Below, one piece after another: positions 20,633 through 37,700 of a stretch of DNA of 64,000 bases. The translations under genes and the position numbers were made by a program. The notes beneath the pieces are model-generated. The model did not search any database, was not told where the DNA came from, and saw nothing but the letters and a program-made list of their open reading frames with translations. Source of the DNA: Balanoglossus misakiensis (Eukaryota; Hemichordata); NCBI GenBank assembly GCA_040954595.2, contig CM082577.2, forward strand, positions 16,368,001 through 16,432,000, written 5' to 3'. How positions within the stretch are numbered: the first letter of the stretch is position 1; each line of letters starts with the position of its first letter.

Positions 20633-23600
20633 AAACTGCCCATGTCAAATATTATTCCAAAATGGTTCTTCATGCACATGAATTTTTTTAAACTTTAAAA
20701 TCATAGAAAAATTCATGTTTATTTCTTGATATTTGGTCCCAAAATTTAAATGCAAATTAGACATATTTCCACAAGGTGGATTCGGGTGCATTTTTGATAT
20801 GTTGTTCTAGACACGTCACCTCTCCAAAATATATTCTGAAGAAAAAAACTCTGTTGCAATTTGTGGTGGGTTAGGTGCCCAAATATCATTCGCTGACTCT
20901 TTTGTCTAAGTTATGAAAAAAATCGATAATCGCCCATTTGACAAGCATCTTATTTGTGCAATGGTTCTTCCAACTGGGCTGACACACAAATGAACGACAT
21001 AGTGCTGTGGAATTTCTACATATGCACCATACCGGCCGTTTGAATATATTTGAATATTTTTGACAGGAACAATGCAACTTTAGCAGATTGAACCGAGCTA
21101 GCTCCAAGCAAACATCTCTCACGACCGGATCTCCAACCTGCGATACTGAACAGATAATATTTTCTTCGAATTTTACCGGTTTTGGGGAAAGGTAGGCGAT
21201 CAGTATCATCGTACCAAGGCTCGGTTCAGAGATTTCTTTAGACACACTCGATGTTTACTGCATTTTCTGTGAATTTTACCGGTTTTGGGGAAAGTAAGGC
21301 GCTCGGTATCATCGTACCACGTCCCGGTTCAGAGATTTGTGTAGACACACGGGATGTTCACTCTAGTTTCTGTGAATGTTCCCGGTTTGGGGGGAAAGTT
21401 AGGCGCCCGGTGTCTTCTTGCCACGGGTCGGTACAGACGCACGATGTTTTCGTTAAATGATAAGTGACTTTGGCAAACAACTTGCATGAAACAACATGAT
21501 TCATCGGTATTTTTTTAAAGAAATAAATCGGTTTCAAAAACGTCATATTTTCGAGATATTGGTAACCTTCACATGTAATAAATGGGTTTATACATTAGCT
21601 GTCCACCTGAGTAGGATCTGACAGCCGACCTGCAGACTCAGACATTAGGCACATGCACCATTGCACCCTGCACCTAACCCTATTCTAACTCAAAATATTA
21701 ACCCTTACTCTAACCCACTAAACTCTGTCTTGGACTAGAGGTATGCTGCTAGATACCTATGGGGTCCAAATTCTCATCTAAAAATTTAGGTATGAACAGT
21801 TTTTTTTTATGGGAAGGATAGGCGTGTGTCATACACGCAAAGTTTAACATATGGCCAGGTATTTATACAGACAGATTTTCGCGAGTTTTTAATTGAATAA
21901 TAGGTGACTTTGGCAAACATTAAATGAATTTTGCGACATCGGCCATCCGGTTTATAAATTAGTTGTAAATATTCTTCGGTAAGAAAAGAATGGTTATTCG
22001 TTCGATGACAAGCCTCTGGTTATATGAATTAGTAAACCTCGTAAAAGCCTTAATCTCATACTTCACGATAAAGGGTCAGGCTCTTCCGAAGTGCAATTGT
22101 AATTTCGTTTCTCAACGCACACACTCTACGTTTGAAACTTTTCTGAAGGCTCTTAAACATGGCAAATATCGCAAGGCCCGCACCCACACGTTTCTCAACA
22201 CCATATTTTCCCCACCAACTATTTAAAACGTTTCATCTTGCCACATAATATAACGCAGTCTATTTCTGCTTTCTAAACAGTCACCGTGTCAGAAGAAATT
22301 AACGTAAGTTTAAGGAAAGACAACCGTGATACCAGCCCAGTCCAATGCACCACATCACTCCACATTACAGTATATATCAAACATTTTTTTTTCTTCAAAA
22401 ATTTCTGTGAAAGTTTTGTACATGTCCAGTTTTGCATTCTCAGTAATATGTTGTCTTTACATAACTTTAAGGTAGTTTGCACCTGGAGAACCAAAATCTT
22501 AAACTTGTTCCCATTAGAAAGGTTAGGTTATTTTCTGCCAAGGATGAAAATCAATGATTTATCATGAAAATTTTGGAATGAAGGAGCAAAATTGCCCCAC
22601 ATTAAAATACAAAATGGCTGCCAATCTGCATAGTTTGGTCTAAATCGATTGGTGTCGATAGGCTTCGGAGTTGGACCTGTATAGAGGGAACTTGGGATGA
22701 ATAAATTAAGCATGTGTTGTCAATATTCAGATCTTGGTTCATTTCCTGCTGAAAATGTCAACACATGATAAATATAATTTCAAAATAGTGTTTCAAATTT
22801 GTATATTTTGAAGTCAGGTCTTTCAAAAGCTATTAAAACCAGAAATTCAGTAAGTAAATGTAAAAATTAAAAGTCCCACACGAGTGGAAAGCAATAAAAT
22901 ACTAATAATTGGTAATGAACTGATCAGTTGTTCAGCAGGATTTTCATCCGCGTTCTTAGATTGAACGAAAAACAAAAGATTTGTAAATTCTTCCACAAGT
23001 GGCGCTGTTTGCTGGGGGGGGGGGGGGTGATATCACCAATGGTCAAGTTGATATGAATTGAATTGAATCATGGCCAATAACCCCTGAGCAGGACAAAAAC
23101 AGTAAAAAGGTAGCTATGGGTTTAAATGGGCAAATAAACCCATTGAAACACAATGAAATATCTTTAAAGACACCTTTCTAATCAGAACAGACCAGCAGAG
23201 AACCAGCATATGTAAAGACAGAGCCAATTCTACATCTGATTGTCATGAGATTGGAGAATACTGTATATCTGAGACAACTGGTCCAGAAATAAGAGAATGG
23301 CAGTTCCAAAATCTTTAATGTCATGTTCGTGTGGAAATCTCTAACAAGTACAGGTACACAAAATGATTGCAAATTTTGTATTTCTTGCATGATTTATAAA
23401 TGTTTTCTCAAAGGCCACTTGAACCAGTGCTTACATGCGGAGTGGTTAATCTATGATTAAGCGCACAGAGAAAATATTTACCACCATGGTCCAGTCCAAA
23501 GTGATTGTTCTCCATGGTAGGGTTGGACCCCTCTGGTGGGAATTGGACATAAAAAGGTTTAAACATGACAAATACACCAGTGATAACAAAACAGTCCAGT

Positions 23601-24501
23601 TTTCAACATTTATTCAGTACTATTGGCTACCGGCAATAATGTACACAATAACAAAAAAAGTTTTGAGGTGCTTGAGAGGTCGTTCCTCACAAAGTCTTAC
23701 TCACAATCCTTATTCAGGAGTTTCTGTCACTGTTTAATAGCATAAAATATACATCTAGCAAGATTTTGTACTGTATACAGTTTGCCTGACTGAAGCAATA
23801 AAATACATTTCCAATGTGTCATAGTAGAATTGTGGAATAAATCTCTATCTGATGCAATCACATACTGGGCATACTAACAGAAAATGACGCTAATCTTCTA
23901 CAGAATCACAAGATTGATTGAAATGGACAAAGTCTTTCTTCACAAGAAACCCCATGTTACCTTTCCAGAGTAAAGAATACTCCAGTGATAACTAAACAAT
24001 CCAGGGCGTGAACAATATATTCTACATATCTTTTAAAAAATATAATAATTTTCTAGTTGACAGTAATATTTACCAAATATTCAATATACATTGATATCTG
24101 TAAGAAGTTTGAAGTTAAGAAGAAATGTTGTGAGTGAGCAGAATAATAAAACCCACTGAAGTGGATAGTTCCTTGCATGGTGACAGCATGTATGGACTTA
24201 CAATGTCCAACCCCCACAAGTCTCTTCTTATCACTTTTGAGCAATTGCATCAAAGTAAACAAAAACGATTTAAAAATCAGAAACTTAAGTCTCCTACTAA
24301 TCAGTGTCAAACTTGTTAATGGTAATAGGTAAATATTTACACAGATAATTTCAGTTTTTTCATCTTTCCAAATAAATCCCACTTAAAATTAAAAGGTATG
24401 TTGACATATACATGGACATTGACATGCTAGTTTCTCTCTGCTGTCACAATGACATCATCACATTTATGGTAAATAATTGTGTAATGATATGAGGAACTGC
24501 T
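20633..24501. other. intergenic, includes the probable ATG5 3' UTR
   Basis: No gene recognised. Contains a ~102-bp tandem repeat (21168-21450), a small MITE copy (about 23479-23550) and a G run near 23017-23027. On the minus strand AATAAA at 23609-23614 is a candidate polyadenylation signal for ATG5; nearer signals are not excluded. Confidence 0.5.
21168..21450. repeat. ~102-bp tandem repeat, three copies
   Basis: Units start near 21168, 21270 and 21373 with GAATTTTACCGGTTTTGGGG (third copy diverged) and contain GGCG(A/C)(T/C)C(A/G)GT and ATCGTACCA. The third copy is the most diverged. Non-coding. Confidence 0.75.
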
Positions 24502-28617
<4,116 letters not shown>

Positions 28618-28738
28618 CTTATCAAAATAAACCAGAAGAAAAACCTTATGATCAAATAAAAATATGAATGGATGTATGAAAGTTAAGAACATATATAGAT
28701 TCTATGGATGTCTTCAAACAAATAAAAACAGGTCAATC

Positions 28739-28752
28739 CCCCCCCCCCCCCC
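28739..28752. repeat. poly-C tract
   Basis: An uninterrupted C run upstream of ATG5 exon 1. Confidence 0.8.
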
Positions 28753-28892
28753 GCACATTAATTTTAAAAACAAGAGTGCCATTAAACATTTGAAATATCC
28801 ATATACTATACATGTACATACTGAGTCAATGCCAACGTACTTCAAACATCTTCAATACGACTACACTATTATTGATACCCTGCAGGCTATTC

Positions 28893-28986
28893 TCTGCAGG
28901 CTGTAGCTCTACGTGGCAGGGCTGTGTTGTTGCGGAGGGCTCGCCGTAACAACACAACCCTGCCACGCAGAGCTATGCAGGCTGCA
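28893..28986. repeat. palindrome upstream of ATG5
   Basis: Inverted arms of about 45 bp (CTGCAGGCTGTAGCTCT with complement AGAGCTATGCAGGCTGCAG) around a short loop near 28940. Probably a fold-back MITE. It lies about 280 bp 5' of the ATG5 start codon. Confidence 0.75.
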
Positions 28987-29439
28987 GTCTGAACCCGACT
29001 ACAGGTGTATGTCAATTTGTCATGTATATTTTGGACCTGGTCAACATTTTAATGCAGTGATAACAATAGCCAGCAGCAGTACTATGGCTCGAGATTTGGC
29101 CTGGTGTTAGGATTGGACGACAATTCCACTCTGGATGTGACATCTAACCCCCAATATAAGGAGAAGAAAAAACATCTGTTCTCAAGTTGCTGTACAGGGT
29201 ACCTGCACTCCACATATTTGCTCCATGACTGACCTGACCTGACACTGACACTAGTGACAGACCCACACTACCGTCCTCCCTGAAGTCTGAACTTATGTTC
29301 ATCCCGCCCCAAAATCAAGTTCCATTAACACAACATTACAAAAAAGAGTTCACAAACAATACATGCACTCACCTTGTAATCACTATATCATCCGTGGACA
29401 CAACTTTTCACATCGTCACTGAGAAATATAACAATTATA

Positions 29440-29850
29440 GGAAACCACCCTTCTTGTTCTCCGAGGTCAGTCGGCGAGGTGACAGCCGTTGGCGGCGCTG
29501 AATGTAAACAACCTCGTTATCAGTATTTTAGTTTGGACAAGAATTTCGACGCCGAAAATGTGTCATAGAAAGATATTTTTTACAGTTAGTAGTGAAAATA
29601 TGTGCACCATATTTTAATAACTATTTTATCTATCGTACACATGAGAAAATGTTAAAATTTTGACGTGATGAAACGTGGTTTATTTCATTGTAGGGGAACG
29701 AGCCTTCATTTCAATGTGGCATTGGTGGACTCTGTACAGACGACAAGTGAAGAACTATGGTTCAGGCACAGTATAAGCGCTGTTGTATTTTGCTGAGCGA
29801 ATTCAGATCGATTCTTGGCTGAATATACGAACGATATAGGTGAGTGTCTG
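29440..29850. promoter_or_regulatory. probable shared 5' region of ATG5 and DPY19L3
   Basis: The head-to-head gap holds a more GC/CpG-rich patch (about 29460-29510, with GGCGGCGCTG). A good splice donor (ATATAG|GTGAGT, about 29839) on the plus strand could end a non-coding first exon of DPY19L3, matching the TTTGAATAG acceptor at about 31701, 24 bp before its ATG. ATG5 would start on the minus strand from the same area. This is inference from spacing and splice-like motifs. Confidence 0.35.
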
Positions 29851-30009
29851 GGTCACTTAAAGTGTATTCTGCCAATCATCTTCTCCGGCTATTAAAACTT
29901 GACAAAACTGCATTTTGATCGCTTCCTCGAAGGTGACATGAACATCACCTGGCGGATCTGGTTCACTTAGTGGACACGACTATACCCCATGGCAACGATA
30001 CCATGGCAA

Positions 30010-30048
30010 TGAGGGTGAGTTAGGGTTAGGGTTAGGAGGGTTAGGGGC
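30010..30048 (+). repeat. short interstitial TTAGGG-like repeats
   Basis: A few TTAGGG/TAGGG units directly before the palindrome at 30048-30144. Too short to be a telomere. Confidence 0.5.
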
Positions 30049-30144
30049 ACAGGCGTTAGATCCGATCGCGTCGCTGCCGTAGATGTATACATCTATACAT
30101 CTACGGCAGCGACGATCGCGAAGCGATCGGATCTAACGCCTGTG
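30048..30144. repeat. near-perfect palindrome (~97 bp)
   Basis: Arms start CACAGGCGTTAGATCCGATC and end GATCGGATCTAACGCCTGTG, centred on ATACATCTATA. The right arm carries a few extra bases (GCGAAGCG). Probable fold-back element; it could extrude a cruciform between the two genes. Confidence 0.85.
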
Positions 30145-30275
30145 GTACGCAGTGTATATAAAGGACCAGGTACATTTTCTTCTTCCATAAATTTCAATGT
30201 TTTTTTATCATATAATTAATATCTCAGCATGCAAGCCACATCCTGCTGACATTTTTTAATTTCAATTACTGCTTA

Positions 30276-31022
30276 GGGACCGTTCAGTTTTTACGGCTGG
30301 GGGTGTGTGGCAAAATCCAGGGGGGGGGGGTCACTTAAATTTTGAAACTTGTTTTTCTTTTGAAACGTTTGGGGGGGGGGTCACATACTTTTGCCACTGA
30401 ACTTTTGCTTTTGTGTCCACAAAATTGCAGTTTCGCGCCCTTTATTTTCTTTCCCACATTTCATTCATTCATTGGCTGGTTTGTCTAGTGTACCAGGGCA
30501 GAATACTTGCCACCCCACCCCACCAATGCTTACTTTGAGTGGAGTGGCAAAAGTAAAATTGGTCCTCCCAAGCATTTAGTTAATTTACTTTTGAGTTCAT
30601 TAAAATGCAACTTTGAGCTCCATATTTTACAAAATTTTCTTATGTGGGAGGGGGACACCCACCCCCACTTTTCTATTGTACTGACTTGTCATTTTATTCA
30701 TAGATTTCTCTATTTCAACGATATACTAAATATACACTTCAATTATAAATTTCTTTAAGAAATTTATAATTGAGATGTGGAGCCTTTTCCCCTTTATTGC
30801 GTACAGGACGGTGAATGTTTTCGTGTGTGTGTGTGTGGGGGGGGGGGTCATCATATTTTTTGTTTTCGGGTTGGGGGGGGGGGTCATCTTATTTTTTGGT
30901 CTGGCAAAGGGGGGTCATCATTTTTTGGTCCTGGGTGAAGGGGGGGGGGGGTCTGCCTGATTTTGAAAACCGATGACACAAACTTTCCGCCCCCCCCCCA
31001 CCCATAAAAACTGAACGGTCCC
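30276..31022. mobile_element. non-autonomous PIF/Harbinger-like element, 747 bp
   Basis: Flanked by TTA (30273-30275 and 31023-31025), with inverted ends GGGACCGTTCAGTTTTTA and TAAAAACTGAACGGTCCC. The interior is made of G/C runs and repeated GTCATCATTTTTTGG-type blocks with no transposase. A 3-bp TTA target and GGG ends fit PIF/Harbinger. The class is inferred from ends only. Confidence 0.75.
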
Positions 31023-31545
31023 TTACATCCCCAAAAACAAATATTTAAATTAGTAAGTACGTTACCAAATTACATGATTTACCATTGCATTTCCAGTCAA
31101 AATAATTAGCATTTTCGCCAGACATAAATTATAATATAAACCGTTCGTAACATTTACAAATTGTCATTTTTTTTAATATTTGCTAATTATCACACCCACA
31201 GCAGGACGCTCACCGTACAGCCTGAATGTCAGTCAATTACATATTATTAAAAATGGGATAGTCTATATGCAAATATAGTCTGGAACAGGCTTACAAATTT
31301 AGCCTTCTTGTTTGCTCGCTTTTGCCCTGCAGTTAGCACTCATACATTTTGTACTTGTGTGAGTCAGAAAAAGCGGAAATAACACCACAAAGGCCAAATA
31401 TTCCCACAGAGCAGTTCCAAAATAAAACATCTGTAAATTCAACAGTTTTTTTATGTATTTTATTTATTTAGTTTAACTCCACGTGACTGGTTTAACTGCA
31501 CATTTTCCTTGCTGCATGATCATAATGCATGTTAGTTCAGGGGCC

Positions 31546-31573
31546 AGTTTTACCACTGTCAGCAGTGGTAAAA
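31546..31573. repeat. perfect hairpin
   Basis: GTTTTACCACTG and CAGTGGTAAAAC flank a TCAG loop. It is about 150 bp upstream of the DPY19L3 start; role unknown. Confidence 0.6.
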
Positions 31574-31724
31574 CAGTGTTTTACCATCTCTGGATTGAGC
31601 TCTCATCCAATCAGCATGCCGCTGAACCGTAGTGATAATTCATGTATATTCAGAAGTAGCCAAATATGTTTATTATGTACATTATATCTTTATTTGAATA
31701 GATCTGTGCAGAAAAATAAAAACA

Positions 31725-34700
31725 ATGGCTGCACAACTGAGACAGAGGAAACGAAAACAACAGAGAAATTCCAACATCAAGGAGGACAACAACCTAAGTG
31801 GTGAAGACAAGAGTAATTCTGAATTGGATGCAAGCAGTGAAAGTGAAGCCAATTTGGAGAATGATGAGCAACAGGAGACCACTCAGACGATTTTGCGATT
31901 TGCTTCCCACTTGAGTTTAGTGGTTGGAATAACTGCAGCAGTCATCATTGCCTATCAATATGCTGTGTATATATGGACACTACATGAAAACAGACTGTGG
32001 TTTACTAACATTGAGGTAAGGTTTACACAATTAAATCTGAGATTATTTACATGTATTTAGGGAAACTACTTATAATATTGTCAATATGCTTTGCTCATTC
32101 CACCACAGGCCCTGACATTTAAAACTAAATTAAGTCTCAAATAATATGATGTAGCATTTTGAAAGTAGAGATTTTTTAACAATATCAGGTGTTCTGGCTG
32201 TCTGTCTTCTTGTCAAAAACTACTGTACTTGATAGCTCAAGGCTGATATACTCAACTACATGTAAGTGTCTACACTACAGTGCTCAAAAGTGGAATACCG
32301 GTAGTCAGAATGTGGCTACCGGGTATGAAGTGAAATAATTGGCCATTGGAATCTGGACTGTCGAATGAGAAGCCCAGTTCCAAAAGTGACAAAATAAATG
32401 AAAAGAACTGTCCCAAAATGACAAAAATTCCCCCACGCATTCATTTACCATTGCTTCTTTCTTAATTTTCCAATTTTTATAATAATATAGAGCGCAGCAT
32501 TGTAGTTTGTATGTTTGACTCAAACATTAACCCTTTCACCCCCAGTTCCCTCTTTACAGTTCAACCTTACCATAGAAAGAAATGGATTTGGACTGAACCA
32601 TGCATGGTGGTGAAAGGGTTGGGCAAATAAGAAGATGGTTCGATGATACAAGACACAAGTTATGGCAACTTCCATCCCGCTTGTATGATATGAGAGTAAA
32701 AATCTCGCCAAAATGAATAAATAGTAGAGAACGATTATTCATTTTGGCGAGTTTTATCACTCTTGTGTCTACAAGTGGGATGGAAGGTGTGTGTGGTTGA
32801 ACATTGATTCACTATATATCCACTCGAGAATAACATAAACGGTGTCTTGTATCAAACATAAGTAATGGAAAAAGGGTAGCGAGAGAGAGACTTTGTCCCT
32901 TTAATTCAGAATCCCTAAGTAGGTGTGCTTGTCATGATTGATTCTGTTACTCGACAAGGTCAAGTACTCTGTACATGTTGATGTGTAGTCTGTCCATTGG
33001 CATTACAGGTATACAGTCACCTTTGCAAATATAGCTGCAGTTAATATGGCAAATTGAGATCTAGCCAATCACAGATATTTTGTGGGTGGCACACACGTTC
33101 GAATGAAATTGGGTGACCGTATACCTTTAACTGTAGCCTCCTAGTCCTACAGTTGATCTTCTTGTCATCTGAATTATCTCAAAAAGAATGTTTTCTTCTT
33201 TGCTGTTTCTGTAGGAGGTAGAGCGAGAAATCTCATTTCGAACAGAATCCGGTCTATATTATTCCTATTACAAACAGATGGTGAATGCCAAATCATTCCA
33301 ACAAGGTAAGGCAGATACCATGTTTGAAGTTAAATGGAATTTGTTTATTTGTATCCAAACCCCCTGAACTAAACCTTAAAAGTGTATTCAAAGTAAAGTA
33401 CAATTTTGCAGTTTGTCTATAGATATTGAGTAATGTTTGCCTTTGATCATGATGCACAATCAGATAATCACTAAATCAGAATAAATCGTTCAAATTGAAT
33501 AATAAACAAGTAACTACCCAAGTAAAAGGGAAAACACGGATGATTCTTTGGTACTACTTTTCGCTTTTAATGAAAAAAGAAAAATAGAAGGAAAGTTGTG
33601 GTCACGAAAAAAGTGTGAAAGAGAAGTTTACCAAACAAATTAATCTCAGCCCCCTCCCCTCTAAATGAATGATTTTTGTTTAATGAATTTATGTGACAAT
33701 CTGAGATGGTCCTTTGCACAATGCTGATAGTCCTGGTGACAGCGTGACCTGTGAATTCAGAAAGACACCTATTGCTATGTGCATGTGCCTCCGACCAAAT
33801 TGGTCTGCCACTACATTGTACATTTAGCTATAGAGCCACACAATGTCATTTGTCAACTTGACGATTTACCTTTCACCACCATGGTTCAGTCCAAATCTAT
33901 TGCTTTCTATGGTAAATGTGGATCTCTATAGAGGGAATTGGGGGTGAAAGGGTTCAAGTTCCAAATTATAACACATCGGTCACTCAATTTTATTCAAAAG
34001 AAAAAATCAACGGGTCTATACTAGTACATGTATAGCTCCCAATATTTCACATTTTGTAATGCCATTGAAGACTTGTGATTCTCCTCACTTGGCTGCAACC
34101 CTGGATTCCCCCCCCCCCCCCCCCCCCCCCCCTCACACACACACACTTCTTGACTTGAAAGGATATGACTGGCAAGTCAGGGAATTGCTTGAATTGGATG
34201 TTGCCACTAGTATTAAACAAACTGGGAGATAATTATGCTATGTTATTTGTTGGTCTGACTGAACATATCCTATTAAACAGTGAAAGTTTGTGTATCAAGC
34301 ACTGTACCTGAATTTCTTATACAACTGCTACCGTGAGAGCTATTTGAAACAAACTTATGCTTTTATGTCATTTGACTGTAGTGTACTGTATGTTATAGAG
34401 ACCAGATGCATTCATGACAACATTTATTCTTTCCCCAAAAGGCTTGTATGAACTAACTCATGATAATACAACAGAAAACTGGAGAACTATCAATGTGTTG
34501 CAGAGAATGAACATCTACCAGGAAGTGATTCTCAGTATTCTCTATAAAACATTCAATCTCAAAGTAAGTACTGTGGAATACTTTATTATCGCTGGAATAT
34601 ATTTTCGCGCAATGGATATAATCAATACATAGGCGTGACTTTATTTTCGCGCTGATCGCTTTACATTGTCATCAGCCAAGGCGCTGTACGCTAATTGAAA

Positions 34701-37700
34701 TTAGGCGTTGACAAACCTAACTCGTCAACACAAACATCACAGGCCGCCGTAAGGTGTCAAACAATGCGTTTTGGGTGTCAATCAAGCCGGCAAACATTTG
34801 ATTTTATTGTTTTTAACCAGCTTTAGTTATGGTGTCAATTACAAGGTGTCGCTAATGACTGTCGGCAATCCAAACAACGCAATATACAAGTTTTTTGACT
34901 TTCTGTCTCAAATGTGAACCAGTTTTCTTATGAAAGCTTATCTCCTGTTATTTGCCTACTTTATGACATGATGTGTTAGGTTTTGTGGTGAAATGAAAAC
35001 ATACATGTAGTAAGCTAAACAAAAAATCACTCAAGGACCATAGCTTTTGTTTGTAAAGAATCAAATCAAATTATTCTCCATCAAATACAGAAGTCATTTA
35101 GTGAGACATGTGAACTGAATAGAAGTTATGTTAATCCCTTAGAGCATTAAATAAAATTCACTGAAGATTATTCCACCTTAATGGAAGTTTATGTATGTTA
35201 CAAAACTATACTGTGTTGATGCAGAACATCTCCTGTATTCTTTCTTAGAATTGGATAGAACCAGTGTTTTTCTACATTGATTCGGTCTTTGCAATACATG
35301 GAATGCATGTAATGGCCTTGTATTGTACAGCGTGGACGTTAACCAACTCTTGGCTGGCTGGACTCCTAGCTTCTGCTTTCTACATCTTTAATAAGTAAGT
35401 GGATATTTTGTCTACCATGTTCACACATGAGAACTGAAAAATGTGTATGTCATATTGATGTGTGTGTGTGTGTGTGTGTGATCAATGTCACCAGAATAAC
35501 AGTAGTGATACATGTACATAACATATGACACCATCTTGAATTGCATGTTCCCCTTTTATTATTGCTACCTCAAGCATCATCCCTAGGCCTGGACATATTC
35601 TCAACCTGATTTGTTTCATTTCAGAGAAGACACCACCAGAGTTGAGTTCACCGTTCCACTCAGGGAGAGCTTCTCAATACCGTTTCTGTTTTTGCAAATT
35701 GCATTTATAACATGCTACCTGAAACAAAGACTGTCTCTCACAAAGCAGGTAAGATCATTAGATAATGCTCCATAAAATGTATTCATCAGCATTTTACATG
35801 CTTACCGTAGTCAAGTTTAGTCTGTATTCTTTCTATTTATACAATGTTATTGATTTTTGATAGCAAAGTGTTGTCTGTTTTCTACACAGAGAGTATGCTG
35901 TTGTTTTGTTGCCATTTCTACATACCTATTTGCACTGAGTTGGCAGTTTGCTCAGTTTATTCTTCTACTACAAGCTGTCACACTTTTTGGTTTGGCATTC
36001 CTGGAATTCATACCTGTCTCTAAAGTAAGTACTGGTACTTGCAACAGTACATTAAGGCCAGTGGCCTATAGTACCGAATAAACATGATGATGATGATACT
36101 GGTACTTGTGATCACTCTATTTGGAGATCAGCAGTTACTGTCTCCCTTTTCTCACACTGCTGGCATGCTGAGAGTGTAATCGATCCCTCACTTTTATGAA
36201 TCGAAAGATGTATATGACTCGAGCACTGATTAGATGACAAATCATTCTTTGGTTAAAGCTCTAAATGTTATCCAATGGCGCGATGTGTATTATAGGGACA
36301 GAGACTACAACATGCCCAGACGACAGTTCCAGAGTCATTTGTTCAATGTTTTTAACGAATTTGGCTAATTTGTGACCGTGTGAGAAAAATAATCTCACAC
36401 ACTAGGGACCTGGGATTATATTTCTCACACTTATCCCACACTTTGTCCCACACTCATCTCGTGTGAGAAGTATCATCCCAGGTCCTTGGGAGTGTTGACA
36501 TTTGATGAATAGTGAAAGTAAATTTCATCATTTCACCTGCACTTGTACTTCCCTACACATCGTCTGGACTGATTTGTCAAAAGCCATAACACAACAGTGG
36601 TCGTTACACACATGCTGTGTCAACGTGCAGGGGACTTCTTAGCGTTGTTGATGCTATGTAAGAATTACAAGAAACTGTGGTTGATATTAAGGCAGAACAA
36701 ATAACATTCTTAAAAGAACTAAGAGGTTATAAGCAACAGTTTGCAAAGGTATTGTGTTAACATCCAGGCATGAGAGAGAAGTGAAATGTGTTGATGTAAC
36801 TTGTCAACACCTTTGTATACCTATATATACAATGAGAGGTCAGATAAGTTCTAGGAAAATTAATCTGCCAAAATTATTCTGTTTTATTACTCTCACAATC
36901 CATAACAATATAGGGGGTCCAAGTTGTGTCTCATTTCTCCCATTACAATTGATTCCAAGAGCCAAATAGAGTTGTTTTTGTCACATGTTTGGTTATTTGC
37001 AGTGTATAAAAAAATTGGGTAATTAGGTATTTTGGTCTAAATATTTACGTGGAAAACTTTAATTTGTCGCAGTTTAAAAAGAAGAGTTTTAAATTGTCTT
37101 GAGCAAAGTATTTGTTCTTGTACCGATATTATCATTTTGAAGATGTACGTGCGCCCTATATTATACAAGGCAGAGTGAGTATCATAAACAAATTGTGCTC
37201 TCCCTACTTCATGTTTGCTGAACATGAAAAATAAATGAATGTTTTCTGTTCCTTGATTCATTTCCCAGATGAGATGGCTGTGTGGAATTCACTTTGTATC
37301 TTTGTTGCTGGTGTGTGCTGCCCAGTTCTTTCATCCAATGATACCAGGTTCACTTGTCATCAGTTTCATTCCAGCTGCAGTGTTAATGCTTTATATTAAG
37401 GTAAGGCTAACTTCAGTGGGCCCTTTCCTGATAATTCAACTGTACACTGCAACAGCCACTTTGAGCTGGGTATATGAAATATTAAACAAAAAAATAAAAC
37501 AAAACAAAAAAACAACCATATGATGTAACATATATATCTTGCTTGACATCATAGATGAATTTCATTATCACCCCAATGTGCAATGTGTCAGTGATGAAAA
37601 TACATGTATAAACTATAACTTATGACATATATATCGTCTGCACAAACCAATGGAAAGGATATATACATAAAATTAATTTTCTTGAGAATTATTTTCTGTA

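Noticed and set aside
30010-30048. Telomere-like TTAGGG units as a chromosome end
   Set aside because: Only a few units, with unique sequence and genes on both sides.
30775-30960. Gly-rich 61-codon frame
   Set aside because: Product of G runs inside the Harbinger-like element.
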